Source: Hoplostethus atlanticus | Lineage: Eukaryota; Chordata; Actinopteri; Trachichthyiformes; Trachichthyidae | Assembly (NCBI GenBank): GCA_034670405.1 | Contig: JAXDDX010000046.1 | Location: 2,430,001 to 2,494,000, forward strand | DNA: 64,000 nucleotides | Direction: 5' to 3' | Shown here: positions 12,417 to 56,102 of the stretch, one piece after another | Layout of the letters: each line of letters opens with the position of its first letter | How positions within the stretch are numbered: position 1 is the stretch's first letter | The notes under the pieces: generated by a model | Seen by the model: the letters and a program-made list of their open reading frames with translations, nothing else | What the model was told of the DNA's origin: nothing | The model's database searches: none | Program-made: the position numbers and the translations under genes

Positions 12417-12606
12417 GTTGGAAGGAAAACCTGCAGACTCTGCATACAACCACCGGCTCATCCCATATGTGATGATGCATCACAAAAATATAATTATCTA
12501 CTCAATCATTCAATGATTCATTGAACGATTCATTTACTCCACTCCTCCCCCAGGAGAACCAAGCAGGTCCTGCACCATTTGGCATCCACCTGGCCTCGCT
12601 GCTCCC
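12417..12606 (+). pseudogene. Duplicated fragment of apobec4 (intron 2 end plus exon 3 start)
   Basis: This 190-bp block is nearly identical to 10101-10289: it repeats the end of apobec4 intron 2, the CCCCCAG acceptor and the first 52 or so bases of exon 3, then breaks off after GCTCCC. One extra T in AAGCAGG(T)CCTGC shifts the reading frame. It lies in the same orientation about 2.3 kb away, 1.6 kb past the gene's stop. No other apobec4 exon is repeated, so it is a fragment and not a second gene. Confidence 0.92.
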
Positions 12607-14437
12607 ACCATGTTATCTAGTTTATGTATGGCCAGTGTTGCTTGAAGCAGGCTAGCGTAATGTTGACTTCTGTCTGTCTGGTCAATCAAGAAGAACTGAT
12701 AGCAGGGGAGTAAGAGCAGAGTTCCTCTCACATCTTGTCCCCATTTAATACATTTCCTGTGTCTGCTATAATTCTCTGAACCCTATCTCCCCCCTCTCTC
12801 TCTCCCTCTCTCTACCTCTCTCTACCTCCCGACCTCCCGACCTCCTGCCCGAAGCCCCAGTCTCCCTCCATCCTTGAGCTGTCTCGGTCAGATTCCCACT
12901 GCAGACAGGAACTATAAAACTGAGTAGAATTCCACACAGCCGTGGAAACAGTGTGAACTCACCCTGTCATCTCCAGTCTCACTGCACAAACTCCCAATGT
13001 GTTGGAGGTTTCAGCTCCTTTCATGTTTTACCACCGCTGTGTGACGCCCAACCCCCCCCCCACCCCCAACCATTTTCAATAGATTTTAGAGGGGAGGAAA
13101 AAAGCTGATGTTGTCCTGACTTCACTCTTCAAGCCTGAGAGAGCAGCGTTGATATCAGAGGGTCATGGGAAAACAGTCTCAACAGTAGTTTATACTCGCT
13201 GTTCAACCGATTAAACAATAATATACTTTCTACTCTCAAAGCTCTCCAGCAGCAGAGAGATACGGGGAGTACAGGCGTCCTGGTGGTCAGTCAGGGGTGC
13301 CACCATGTACCTGCCACATCCTTGATTTGAATCTGACCTGGGATCTGACCTGTAATATTATCTATCAGATAAAAGCAAGAAAACCTATACAGGCTTCTAA
13401 ACTGAACCCTGTGATTTATTAAGCTTTTTGGATTTTATCATTCAGTGAAACATGCTGAAGTGCCTGATTCATTTTGTGAAGTGGTCTTGATTTTGAGGAT
13501 TGTGCGATAAGTGCTAGTCTGCAGCATATCTATTTCCGTGCTGCACCACCTTTGTAATGTCTAGTCAGAGGCAGCAGTCATAACTGAGAAGACAGATAGC
13601 ATCTGGGCTCAGGGTTAGCTGCAGAGAGAGTGAAAACACAGATAGGGAGGAGATGCTTTATTGGTTCAGCCCGACACCGCTACCGTAAGACGACGATCGG
13701 CCCGGTCCGCTCTGACGGACACAGACGTTATAAATGTGCAGTACACATGAAGAATTAAATAATGCAATTTTTGTTAAACATTTAACACATAAAGTCTGTA
13801 AGCAGAGGGGTTGAAATGAAGATGACTTCCTCGAATTGGTCAGTTAGACAAGGAACTAGCAGGTCCAGCCTGTAGGAAGTCTGCAATACGGCAATGAGAG
13901 GAATACTGGGAATGACAACCATTACTGCCCTACTGCTTGGCAAGAGATGGCTGTACTCTGGCTGTGTGTGTGTGTGTGTGTGTGTATGTGTGTGTGTGTT
14001 TCATTCTGTCACACTGACATCATCTGCAGCAGCGACACTCCAGGGTATGCTATGTCAGCCTGCCTCCTCCGCTTAGGAAAAATCCACACATGTTCACTCC
14101 TTGGAAGTACATGTGCACTTACATGTGCACACGCTCACACACACAGGAAGGGGCGTGCAAGTAGGCATGTGAGCACACGCAGACACACTGAAACACAGCA
14201 ACACACACACACACACACACTGAAGAGTTGTTTTCAGACAGCTGTGAGATTCCTTTATTCCCCAGGCTGTCCACAAGAACACATCTGCTCTTTTTAAATT
14301 ACAATAATTTTCTTTAAACAATATAAAAGTTGATTTGTGAAGTTTTCGTCTTCTCCATATTGCTAATAGCAATATCTGTCTCCCACATGTTGCTGATGTT
14401 CTCTCAGGCCATAAGAGTCTCTACAGGCCCAGCTGAG

Positions 14438-14485
<48 letters not shown>

Positions 14486-14793
14486 TAGCCTGTCTGTCTA
14501 TAGAGCACATAGGGAATAAATAAAGCTGCGGTCATAGGCCTGTTGGCCCTCGTCCCGGATCGTCCTCCCTCCTCTTCCTCCTCTTCTCAGTGCACACACA
14601 CCACCAGGCCAGCCGACGGGATTGCCATCTGTTGTCCTATTGGACGGCAAGCAGCCAATAAGAAACCTGAGGGACGGGTGTGGAACGGCAGTGTGTGTGC
14701 ATGTGTGTGTACATGTTGGTTTGTGTTTCAAGTGTTCATGTCTTTTCAAGTGTGTGTGTACGCGTGACGTTCACTGTGTGTACGTGAACACGA

Positions 14794-14826
<33 letters not shown>

Positions 14827-14838
14827 GGGGTCCCTGTC
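12607..14838. other. Between the apobec4 fragment and colgalt2 3' end
   Basis: No protein-coding exon was recognised. It contains (GT)n at 13960-14000 and 14441-14480 and several low-complexity stretches. The right part is probably the 3' UTR of colgalt2. Confidence 0.5.
14254..14259 (-). promoter_or_regulatory. Candidate colgalt2 polyadenylation signal
   Basis: TTTATT on the plus strand reads AATAAA on the minus strand, about 580 nt past the colgalt2 stop codon. Confidence 0.35.
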
Positions 14839-34185
<19,347 letters not shown>

Positions 34186-34368
34186 TCCCAGATTACTTCC
34201 TTATCCCGACCTGGACGGAGTTCCGTCGAGACGAACCAGGAGAGTGCGGCGCGGTGGGAAGGGGAGAGAGAGGAAGGTAAGAGAGGGGAAGAGGGTGGAG
34301 GGGTTTACTACCTTCTTACCCCTCCTTCACTACTGCTGCTGCTGTTTGGGAGCCTTGCAGCAATGTCC

Positions 34369-34450
<82 letters not shown>

Positions 34451-34461
34451 CCCCCCCCCCC
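34186..34461 (-). promoter_or_regulatory. colgalt2: colgalt2 5' leader/promoter region with (TC)n and poly-C
   Basis: The sequence just above the start codon is moderately CpG-rich (near 34200-34265). It is followed at about 34371-34448 by (TC)n and at 34448-34461 by a C run, which on the transcript strand reads poly-G then (GA)n. No TATA box or transcription start could be placed. Confidence 0.4.
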
Positions 34462-34613
34462 TCTCTCTCTGTGTCTCCCCCATCTTCAATATGCTTTATT
34501 GGAATGAATAGTACATAAACAGTGTTGCTAAAACGTCTAAATACAATTAAATAAAAATATTTTTTTAAAAAATACAATGACAATAGACATCTGTTCCACT
34601 TGTATTACTGTGT

Positions 34614-34653
<40 letters not shown>

Positions 34654-37062
34654 GCACTACATTGCTAAGGATCTGGGTTGCTGTGTATTCTCTCTCTTCT
34701 GATGTTCTGAGGTTCAGAGTATTTTGATTTGCACATGTAAAATTGATAAGATATAGAAAGAAGAAAGAAAAATAACAGATTGTGCAGTTATGATACAACA
34801 AATCTAAGGAGCTGATAAAAACAATCAAAAGAATCAGTCAAGAGGACATCAACTGCTGATGCATCAATTCTTTGATATACTGGGTGGGATAAATTAATAA
34901 GGGTAACTGTGCGTAACTGTCAGCAAAACGTGTGAAGTAATGCACCAAAGCTCTGAGTACATGCCTGTTGATTGTCTCGCTCTAATTCTGTTTCTTCCTC
35001 TCTCTCTCTCTCTCTCCTTTCTTTTTCCACCCCTAAGCGCCCGACAGCTTCTTGGATGCTGCAGAGCTGAAGATCATGAAGTCACTAACTCTGACATCAG
35101 CCTTCCACTCCACACAGACAGTCACCCAGCCAGTCTGCTACCAAAAAAGACAAGGCACCCAAACACACGCCTCACCAGCACGAGGCAAAACACAAACACC
35201 GAACGAGCACAGCGCCAGAAAGCAGACCCATTGAACTTCAGCGGTTCACTGGAGAACCGCTGCTTGTGCTTTGTAGAGGCTATCAGCTCCAAACCACAAA
35301 TACATACCTCCTATTTTAAAATATGCTACCCACGTTCTGCATGCTATTATGCTATTATGCTATTATGATAGGACCAGAAATTGTTTTTATATGATTACAA
35401 TAACCCTCAACTAACCTTTTTTAATCATAGTGCAGTTACAGCTTAGACAGACACACAGACAGACAGCTTACTCCTGTCCCTGTCTCGGCCCAGCTCTGTT
35501 TATTTTAGCTAGGCTCTCTGCCACCTGGTAATGTTTTTGCTCTTCGTTGAGGTAATGAGTGTACTTTGCCATTCCCTCTGTTGTCTGATGAGAGAGAGAC
35601 AGACAGATAGATGGAGAGAGAGAGAGGGAGAGAGAGAGCGAGAGAGAGAGAGAGGAATGAGAGACTTCTATCTGTCCTAGTAATCCCTTAGCTCCCTCTA
35701 GTGCTTTCCCAAAGACAGTGAAGCCAGGTGAGGAACACACACACACACACACACACACACTTCCCCACATGAAGCTCCACTGTAAGGAGTCATAATCAAA
35801 CCCAGACTCCCCAGACAAAAGCTCTGTGTGAAAACCCAATAACACCTTTGGTTGAGGAGGTTTTCGCTTTCACATGGATCAACGTTTCGTTTCCAACAAA
35901 GGAAACCGGGTTTGGAATCCTGTCTGATGTCAGTACCACAAAAAAAACGACCCTAACCCATCTTCTGCATATGTGGTGCAGATGGCTGTGAACAGAAAAG
36001 ATCAGACTTCAGGGTCACCAGCAGCTCCTGCTGCAGCTTCAGGTTTAATGACTTGCTCAAGGGCAGCAAATCAGCAACTTCCCAACTACTCAGCAACTAC
36101 TGCTCTGCCTTTCTTACATCGGGACCAAACTGACCAAAATGAATCCCAACTTTTCATATTTCAGAATGAAATGAAAGGGAAAATCCATTGAACCTTTTCT
36201 GGTAGTTACTCTCCTCTGCACTGTGCATCCAGTTACAAGTGTCTTTCAACCGAGCCTGCTGACCCAGGGTCAGGCTCAAACCTGGGCACTTCACAATATA
36301 TTTCCATCGTTCAAATGCCTTGTGCGCTCCCTCCTCTGTCATACCAAAACATCTGCTTTGTAATTGTGGTTCCATACTTGACATGCAGCCATTTGTCTTT
36401 CTATAACGTACTCATATGAAGAGCTGTGGACGACAGCTAGGCCAGAACTACATCATTTTTCTTCACTTATGTTTGGGATAAATGTACGTTCCAAGAACTG
36501 CCAGGCTTTTGATTTTTTTTTAAACTATGGCCATAGAAAGATCATAACCTTAAATAGTAGGGTAAATCCTACATAGCTAAGTTCAGCACATAGATGGATC
36601 CGCCATATAGCAACATGTATAAATAGGCATCATATAGTCTCTGTATGAGGAGAAATGAAAAGGTTTATGGTGCAAGGATAGAGGCACTGCTTCAACAAGG
36701 TATTTTTAAAAACTAGGCGGGGGGGCAGATGAGCTCATATCACTTTCCATCATAAAATCATAATAAAACCATGGAAGCACAATCCTAGCCAACCACATCA
36801 GACACATTAGAGCTGTGGCACATGAAACAGTAGTTCTCGTCAGCAGTTTTGATGCTCTCCCTCCCTGGAAGCAACTTATTTCCAGAGAGGACAGGTCTGC
36901 ACTGTGGTTGTAATGCCAACGAACTGATTTATATAAGAGAGTGTGTGTGTAGATGGTGTAGGACCTCCTGACTCCCAGTCTGTCTGTCAAAGTGACGTAG
37001 AGCTCTAAGAGATAGCGCTAGATAATGCTGCACAGCCAAATGATGCAGTACCAGAGCTCTTT

Positions 37063-37093
<31 letters not shown>

Positions 37094-37836
37094 CATGTGC
37101 ATGTGTGTCAGCGTCACGGGAAAGCCCAAACCAGCAGATGGTGCTCTTGTTTTATCCTCTAAGATACTTCTCTCTCTCTCACACACACACACACATGCTT
37201 CCCTCTTACAGGGATCTCAGGCCCAGATGGTGTCAGAGAAGCTCTCAGTGGGGTCAGAGGGTAGAGAGTGTTGAGAGTGTCCTAGCCACATGCATGCTGT
37301 CTGTCACTAGCAGACTCCACTCACTACTACCACCACTCTGCTGTAATCCGCTGGGCACTACTGGGGCCAAGTCACCAGCTCTGCTCCAGGCTAACTGGGA
37401 ATTTGGCAGTAAAACACTATACGAGTGCAGAACCATTAAGCAATCTCTGGTCATCCAAGTGAGAATTCAACAACACTATTCCAAATATAGCTCTGGAAAT
37501 CACAAGAACATTTAGCAGACGCGTCTCAATGGTCCCATATTATTATTGGATGGAGTATGAAGCGTTTACAGCGTGCAATTAGCATCATGGGCTTTAACTA
37601 GGTCACTTCCTGTGGGTGTGTGGCATGAATGCAAATGCATCTAATTCTACCTTCGTTAAGCCTTGGCCTCTCTCCTGTGAGTGGCGTCTCTGCCAAGGTA
37701 ATCCAGCGTATGGATCGGCATGGAGAGGCTTTACATACAAATGGATGAGGGGGGGGAAAGGAGGGAGGGGAGAGAGAAGGGGAGAGAGAAGTAGTTGAGT
37801 TGAAGATAGATCTAAATATCTATACTTTTCTATAAG

Positions 37837-37868
<32 letters not shown>

Positions 37869-38226
37869 CCTGCTCTTCTATGTTCTACATGCTATTATGT
37901 TACTAAATGAATGTGTTCAGAGCTACTAGAAAAAGTAAAAAGTCAGATTACTCAAGAGTGGGTACGAAGCAGAATAGAGTTAAGACAAAGTCCTGCTGGG
38001 CATCTAGGCAGGGATCCATTGCCTCTCTGAGTTGACTCATACATCAGTGGGCAATGCCTGAGCGTAGACACACACACACACACACACACACAAATTTAAC
38101 TTAACAAAAGCTCCCACATTTGTAAAATCACAATTGCAGTCTGTCTCTCACTTGCTGTACATCCACACACAAATATATGCTTTCATATTTCTATGCAAAC
38201 AAGAACAAAACACATGTGATGCAGTT

Positions 38227-38264
<38 letters not shown>

Positions 38265-38396
38265 GTGTAGCTGGAATCACTGTTTGCCCCAAACCTAGGC
38301 CTTGAGGTGTGGTATTGGATACTCTCTGCTAGCTGGGGGTTAAAAACTTAAGACACAATCCATTAGCAGCCAGGAACATGCTGTACCTAATGAGTA

Positions 38397-38427
<31 letters not shown>

Positions 38428-40040
38428 CAGGGAGGAGTGGGCTCTTTATTGGTACTTGCGTCATGGTGGAAAGAAAATTGTCTTGCCCATATTCCTGTCT
38501 GAGGTTAACGGGCACCATCAGTCTCTCTCTCTCTCCCTCCCTCGCTCGCTCCCACACTCTCGCTTTCCTACTCCCCCGTCTTAATTTCTACCTCACCCAC
38601 CTCCGTCTCTTTCTCTCTCTCTAAAACACATTTCTCTGTGTGGGAGGGAGGCCTGCCCTAAGTACGGGCCCACAGGGAGCCTTTCACTCTGCTGATGTGT
38701 ACAGTGGCTGCTGATTGTAACCTCATGTGCCCCTGTGAGCGAGTGCGTGTCAGGTAAAGAAGGAGTCTGTGTGTGTGTGTGTGAGCAACAGAGCTGTTAA
38801 AGAAGCAGCAACGCTCCTTTTATAACGTGGTAATCAGCTCCAATATTGACACCAACTCAATGCATGATGCCATCCGTTCCCACAAGTGCACATTAGGCCC
38901 GGTCTTCAGGAGCCGTCGGAGCAGCTTTTGATTCGGCGCTGCGTCTCAACGTTGAATAAACCATAAATCCATTTGTGCCTGACAGTCATTACTCAATAAA
39001 TCCAAAGGACAGATGATTGGCATCTACAAAAAAAACCCATCCCTCTTGTTTATCTTCAATATTATACTTTTATGAGTTTCTGCTTCGAAGTTTGATATCA
39101 TTTTGTATCACATTTCAAATGGAAGAGGACTATTTTTATTTCAAGTATCTGTTATCACGGATTTCTCTGCACTTACACTGCGACATTTAAAGGGCCATAA
39201 AAACAAAGATGATTATTGCTCACATAAATCTTCTTCCTGAAGCTGCAGTGAGTAGTGAAGTAGTATTGCACAGCTTAATTTGGTTTGAAAAGTAGGGAGT
39301 TTATGAGTTTGAATTTGTCCAGAGTGATGTGATCTGGAAGTGCATGTAGTTTAATACAGCTCCGTGAAATAAGTCAAATAAAAAGAAATAATATTGCCTA
39401 AAGCCTCACAGTTGGATCCCCTAAGGAAAATAGTTTGTTAAATATAATTTAACATACTTTGTAGAGTGACTGGGGCTATCACAATCAAATACCTAATGAA
39501 CTAAAACCAGAGTGCAACTCTTTCATGAAGAACTAGTTACAGCGGGACAAAATGGAGCTCAATTATGGGTGAAATGACCCTTTGATAACAAGTCATGACG
39601 CCAACCAGCATGCAGTGATGACATCGTACCACCAGGTGGCACAATGCAGTCTTGGTGTTTCTGAGTGGTCTCTGGCTCCATGTCCTCAGGCAGGAAAATA
39701 GACTGACTTCACACTCCTCAGTCCACTGCCAGCATGACAGCACTCTCCATTATTCAGCTATAAGAACACCATATTACACACACACACACGCACGCACACA
39801 CACACGCACACACACACACACACACGCGCACAATTACAAAAAAAAATGGCCACACATGTAAAGAGCTTCTGTGTTTTAATTTTTAATAGAAAAACAAAAA
39901 AAATATATTCAAAATAATAGACAGATTATCCAGTAATGATGACAAAAGAAATGTGATCAGGTCTGTGTCTCCACGGCAACCATACCTCTATCCCTTTATA
40001 CTCAGCCCAGTTCGCTGCTTGTGTGCACAAGTGCGCGTGC

Positions 40041-40071
<31 letters not shown>

Positions 40072-41210
40072 AGTGTGCAGAAAGAGGGGGGTGACTTCAC
40101 TCTATGCCAGTAAGCTTCAATACTGCTGAGCCGAAGAGAAGCTGAGCTCATAATACAGAAGAAGGGGTCATGAACACTGCAACAGAGCAGAAACACACAA
40201 CGCTCTGCTGGTGAAACCAAAGGGATTACATTAATGTGTGTGTGTGTGTGTTCATGTCTGTTTATATGTACATGCAGATGTGTGTTTGAATGACATACGT
40301 ACATGACATGGGTATGTGTGTATGTGTAGACTGTGTGTGTGTGTGTGGCTTCATGACAGCTGGGGTCTGCTGTGTCAGGGTATCTACTGAAGAGGGTGGA
40401 TTGGGTTGAGACACAGTGGCTCTGACCTATGCAGCTTTATTCTGCCCGGGTGTGATGATGATAATGATGACGATGATACACTAGGAGGGAGGCCAACAGA
40501 AAAACAAACCGGAGAAAGAACACTGAAAAAAAAAGGGGGGGAAATAACCAAACTAATGGCTGCGGAACAGATTAAAAAAAAAAGGTCCTTGACTTCAGAA
40601 GGCAGGAGGAGTTCAGAGCTAAATCACCAGCTCGCTCCCTACTCGTTCTCTTATTAAAATATCAGGAATTTTTCCTTTCTTTCCCACCTCCCCTCCCCTC
40701 CCCTCCCTCACCCACTCCATTCTCTCAGTCCCTCGTGGCCCAGGCCGGCCTATCGTAGGTAGGCCGAAGTTCAGCGTGGATCCTGGTCGTCCACCTCCTC
40801 TTCCTTCTCCACCCCCTGCCCCACCTGGCAGGGCCATAACAAAACGTCCATGTATGTCCCTGCAGAGCCTCCATAGTTGGGAGTTCCTGTTTCTGGTTGG
40901 TTTCCGTGACACTGTAGTCTCCGAGGGGTTTGCTACACAGGAGGGGACAGTGGGACAGACGGACAGATATGGAGACATAGAGGGTTTCCATTGTCCTGCA
41001 CAGGGAAGGCAGACCCTCTGGCCTGACTGTGGCAAGTCCGTATGTCCACTTGTCCAACCATCATCACGTTCTCCTCGCTCCATCTCTCTCCGTTCTCGCC
41101 TCATCTGTCCATCCCTTCATCGCTCTGCCGCCGCCATCTGTCCCCTCGGGGGCCGGAAAGGGGTTGGGCTTCCAAGAGAGGAGGGCCGTAGTCTCTGAGG
41201 GTAGTGTTCA
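34462..41210. other. Intergenic between colgalt2 and c1orf21
   Basis: Apart from the exon-like block at 35472-35584 no gene was recognised. A (GT)n array lies at 34617-34651 and short CA or GA arrays at 35736-35760, 37066-37092, 37840-37868, 38069-38092, 38240-38264 and 40045-40070. A tsen15 gene, which lies between the human homologues as I recall, was not found. Confidence 0.5.
35472..35584 (-). CDS. Possible exon, unrecognised
   Basis: On the minus strand a long pyrimidine tract and CATCAG acceptor precede 113 nt open in one frame. The translation includes GMAKYTHYLNEEQKHYQVAE then SLAKINRAG; the segment ends at a textbook donor GGA|GTAAGC, or at TAA if unspliced. Composition is helix-forming and protein-like. 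It lies 1.3 kb upstream of the colgalt2 start, and its end phase (2) would fit colgalt2 exon 2, so an alternative colgalt2 first segment is conceivable. I know no match. Confidence 0.3.
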
Positions 41211-41215
41211 TTTAT

Positions 41216-41216
<1 letters not shown>
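41211..41216 (-). promoter_or_regulatory. Candidate c1orf21 polyadenylation signal
   Basis: TTTATT on the plus strand is AATAAA on the minus strand, about 280 nt past the c1orf21 stop codon. Confidence 0.4.
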
Positions 41217-41256
<40 letters not shown>

Positions 41257-41495
41257 TTTTCAATCTTTCATTTGCGTTCAAAATACTTTCTTTATGTTCA
41301 AAAACACACACACACACACTCATACTAACACATACAGTGTCACATACAAACGCCCTGTCGGTCAAACACTGGTTCAGCTGTCTGTCTCTTTCTCTCACAC
41401 ACTCACACACACACACACACACACATACATACACCCACGCACGCACACACACACAGTGAGGCTCTCTGTGGGGGTCAATTCTGGGGGCCTCTGTG

Positions 41496-52834
<11,339 letters not shown>

Positions 52835-53299
52835 GGCCTCACACTCTGAAACCTCTCCTCATCGCACTCTCACCTGGGGGGGGAGGGAGGGAGGGAGGGA
52901 GGGACAGGAAGGAGAAATGGACAGAGGGGAGACTGTTTTTACATTCACGACAGCAAACAAATAAAAGAACACAAAATCAATGTATTTTAAGCATGTTCTT
53001 TTACTTGAGAGTGGTGAGATCTGTGGGGTTTTTTTGGCAACATCTTTAGTGCCAAGCGCTCGTTGCTGTGGTGTTTTTAAAACCACACTTCCCAGAGATC
53101 ACTTGTCAATCAAAGCAGTGTCACCAACCCTGTGATGTCCTTCCTTGGATTTTCTGTTGATGAAGTTTGAGTACCAGTCTTGCTAAATGGTGATGCTGAC
53201 TACTCAGTTCTTCCAAACAAACTGAACTGGCTATGTTGAATCACTGATAGCAAAAAGGACATTTATTTACATTATTTACATTTGCTTGTCGGTGTAGAC

Positions 53300-53639
53300 C
53301 AGCGTTTCCCAACCGGTGTGCCTTCAGGCGAGGTAACTGGCAACGACAGCAAACAAGCTAACGTTAATTTAACAAGAATAGGAGTGAGAAAAGCCCCGAA
53401 GCCAATATGGACCAAATTCTGGAAATAAAGACCCTCCTTCTGACCGTCACCATCGGCTCTGGCTCTCATCCATTCCTGCCAGGATACATACATTGTGTGC
53501 ATCATCACAAGCTCAGGTTTCCCATTGAAAGTAAGTTGTATTTACTTGACCATTAAGCAGTGTGTGTCTGTGTGCTTATTTTTCAGATTCTGTAAATTTG
53601 GAAAGTGTGCCAGAGATGGAAAAATGTTGGGAAACGCTG
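53300..53639. mobile_element. Short non-autonomous hAT-like element
   Basis: Inverted ends CAGCGTTTCCCAAC and GTTGGGAAACGCTG bound 340 bp. The flanking 8-mers GTGTAGAC and GTCTAGAT agree at six of eight positions, as for an aged hAT target duplication. No transposase is encoded. Confidence 0.65.
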
Positions 53640-55241
53640 GTCTAGATGCTGCCACTGTGGACAGCGGAGCCGGCAGGTTGACCCAGTGCTCATATAGACT
53701 AGACGATCAATGTTCAAGCCCTGGGTTGGGAATCGTCCGCTTTGCTGAAAAGTCACTGAACTCCTACCAGCACTCGGGGCTTCGGTGATCAGGTCCGTAC
53801 CTGACCTGATCACCTCATCATTACAGAGCGGAGGAATGAGTCCTAAACCGGAAATGAGTTCGCATTTTTGCACTTCCGGTTCCCTCGTCTCGAAGTCTAC
53901 GGGTTTTTTCAATGGGTTTTTGGTTAGATGCCTGAAATAAGCTCTGTGGTTAACACAAGCTTAAGAGGTTTTCACGTTTTGTTCTACGACATAAAATACG
54001 TCAGTAAATACCCCACTCGTGAATTTTGAGGCTCTTACGTGTCTTAGAAAAGGCGGTTGCTAACAAGTGGCTAAATGAGACTGCAGAGTTTGTCGGGGAC
54101 ATTAAACGCATCACGCCGAACACGGAAACTCATCTACTCACTAGTCCGCCTTTACAGCCTCTAGTTGTGTTTATACTCGCACTCTTCCAAACTATTCTAA
54201 CTCAAACTTTCCAACTTGTAGATTTATCAATTTACAGTATTTTAGTGGTGGTGACGTTGAAGTCATGCGACCGTGGTGTAGTTCGTTTATAGCCTAACGT
54301 TAGCTTCTTACTTCTGGCGATTGCATTTACGCTTCAAAAATCATAAAAGTGGTGTTCATTTGTGAAGATTATCTTGCTGAACAAAACAAAATGTGTAAGT
54401 ACCATAAACGTTTGTTTGCCACAGAGTTTATTTTCTGCAATAATCCAAAGGAAAAATCCCATTGGCTTTTTGTCGAGGGAACCAGGGCGATGCTAACTTC
54501 TGGGTTGGCCTACAAAAATACGTCATCCCTGCACCACTCTATTATGACTACAGGAAAGCAGCACCTCCCCCCCAGCAGACCAGCTGACAGACCTGCTGAT
54601 GTCTCTGTCACAGTGAAACGTCACTGTCAGTCAATCGCATGCAGTGTCATAGGAGGCCTCACGCTGTCAAACACATTACACTATAGATAGTCTCAGTGTC
54701 ACTCACACACGCCATATGCTGTCACTGACAGAGCCCAACTGACTGCCAGTCGCAACAACACACACACAGGCAGCCTGGCTCAATGATTACCCATCACCAA
54801 AATGAAATGTGCAGTGCCGGTAAAGAAGCGAGAGGAAGATTGGCAGATGAAGAAGAGCGGAGGGGGGGTGGCAGAGGAAAGCCGCGGCAGGGTAGGTGAG
54901 GAGGAGAGACAGAGGAGAGGCACAAACACCGAAAGGCAGAAAAGGCAACTGGAGCGAGGAGGTAAGTGCTTTGAGAAGAAGAAGGGGGATAGGAGGGAAG
55001 GAGGGATAGAGAATAGCTGGGATAAAGAGAGGCTGGAGAGAAAGAGGAGTACAGAGAGAAATCTGGGTAGCTTCAAAAGACCGCCGCCCCTCCTCCCCCT
55101 CCTCCCTCCTTCAATCATCCTCGGAGCGTTTGAAGTTGACAGGAGGCCAGTGTTTACTCCTGTGTTTAGGCGACTGCAGTCCAGCCTCCACCTCTCTGGA
55201 CACAACACAAAGCACCAGGTGTGCAGGGTGGAGGGAGTGGC

Positions 55242-55242
55242 G

Positions 55243-55334
<92 letters not shown>
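55242..55334. repeat. (GT)46 array
   Basis: Uninterrupted GT repeats upstream of c1orf21. Confidence 0.95.
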
Positions 55335-55335
<1 letters not shown>

Positions 55336-55538
55336 ACGGTGTATGAGTTACTGTACAATGTAGTCTGGTTGTGTAGATAGTGCTGCTGTGAATGTGCAGT
55401 GTGTGTGAACTGGTACGTGAAACTCTTTCTCACTCCGCAGGTTAAATAACATTAATCTTCGGAGGCTGAGCAGAGCTTAAACATGACTTTCTCAAAAGGC
55501 CACAGAGTGAGAAGGGATTGTACCTGGAGAGAGATCTA

Positions 55539-55539
<1 letters not shown>

Positions 55540-55579
<40 letters not shown>

Positions 55580-55622
55580 GATTGGGATGTTCCAGACAGC
55601 TGCCTCCTAAGCTCTTGCCAGC

Positions 55623-55668
<46 letters not shown>
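55540..55668. repeat. Inverted pair (CA)19 ... (GT)22
   Basis: CA array at 55540-55579 and GT array at 55624-55668, with a 44-bp spacer. Confidence 0.9.
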
Positions 55669-55669
<1 letters not shown>

Positions 55670-56056
55670 TGTCACCTGTGGCCTGAATGTGAGGGCTGGT
55701 CCAGCTTATCAGCCAGTTCCAGGCAGTCTGTGACACTACTCACTAGTCCTACCACTCTGGAACAACTCAATTATGACTCACACACACGTACATGCACAAA
55801 AAGGAAGATACTATTGCAGTCTTAGGCACATATGTGCGAAAAAAAACCAAACAAACAAACCAAACCACACACTAGAGGTGTGTGTGTTTCATGGACCAAT
55901 AGAGACACAGTTCCTAGTCTGTGTCTCAACAGTGTAAATGAGAATTCTGCACCAACTAGGACAAGGCGACGTCTTGTGTGTACCCGGAAACCCTGCTGCA
56001 AGGTTGGCATGTCACCTGTCAATGAATCACAGCGTTGTGCATTACAGAGAAAGAGA

Positions 56057-56102
<46 letters not shown>

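Noticed and set aside
40619..41104. 161-residue minus-strand frame and an alternative frame there, considered as the c1orf21 last exon
   Set aside because: The conserved GRDYCSE ending was found at 41496-41537 with correct phase and acceptor.
54780..55433. 192- and 217-residue frames
   Set aside because: They depend on the (GT)46 array and purine-rich sequence; no recognisable domain or splice logic.
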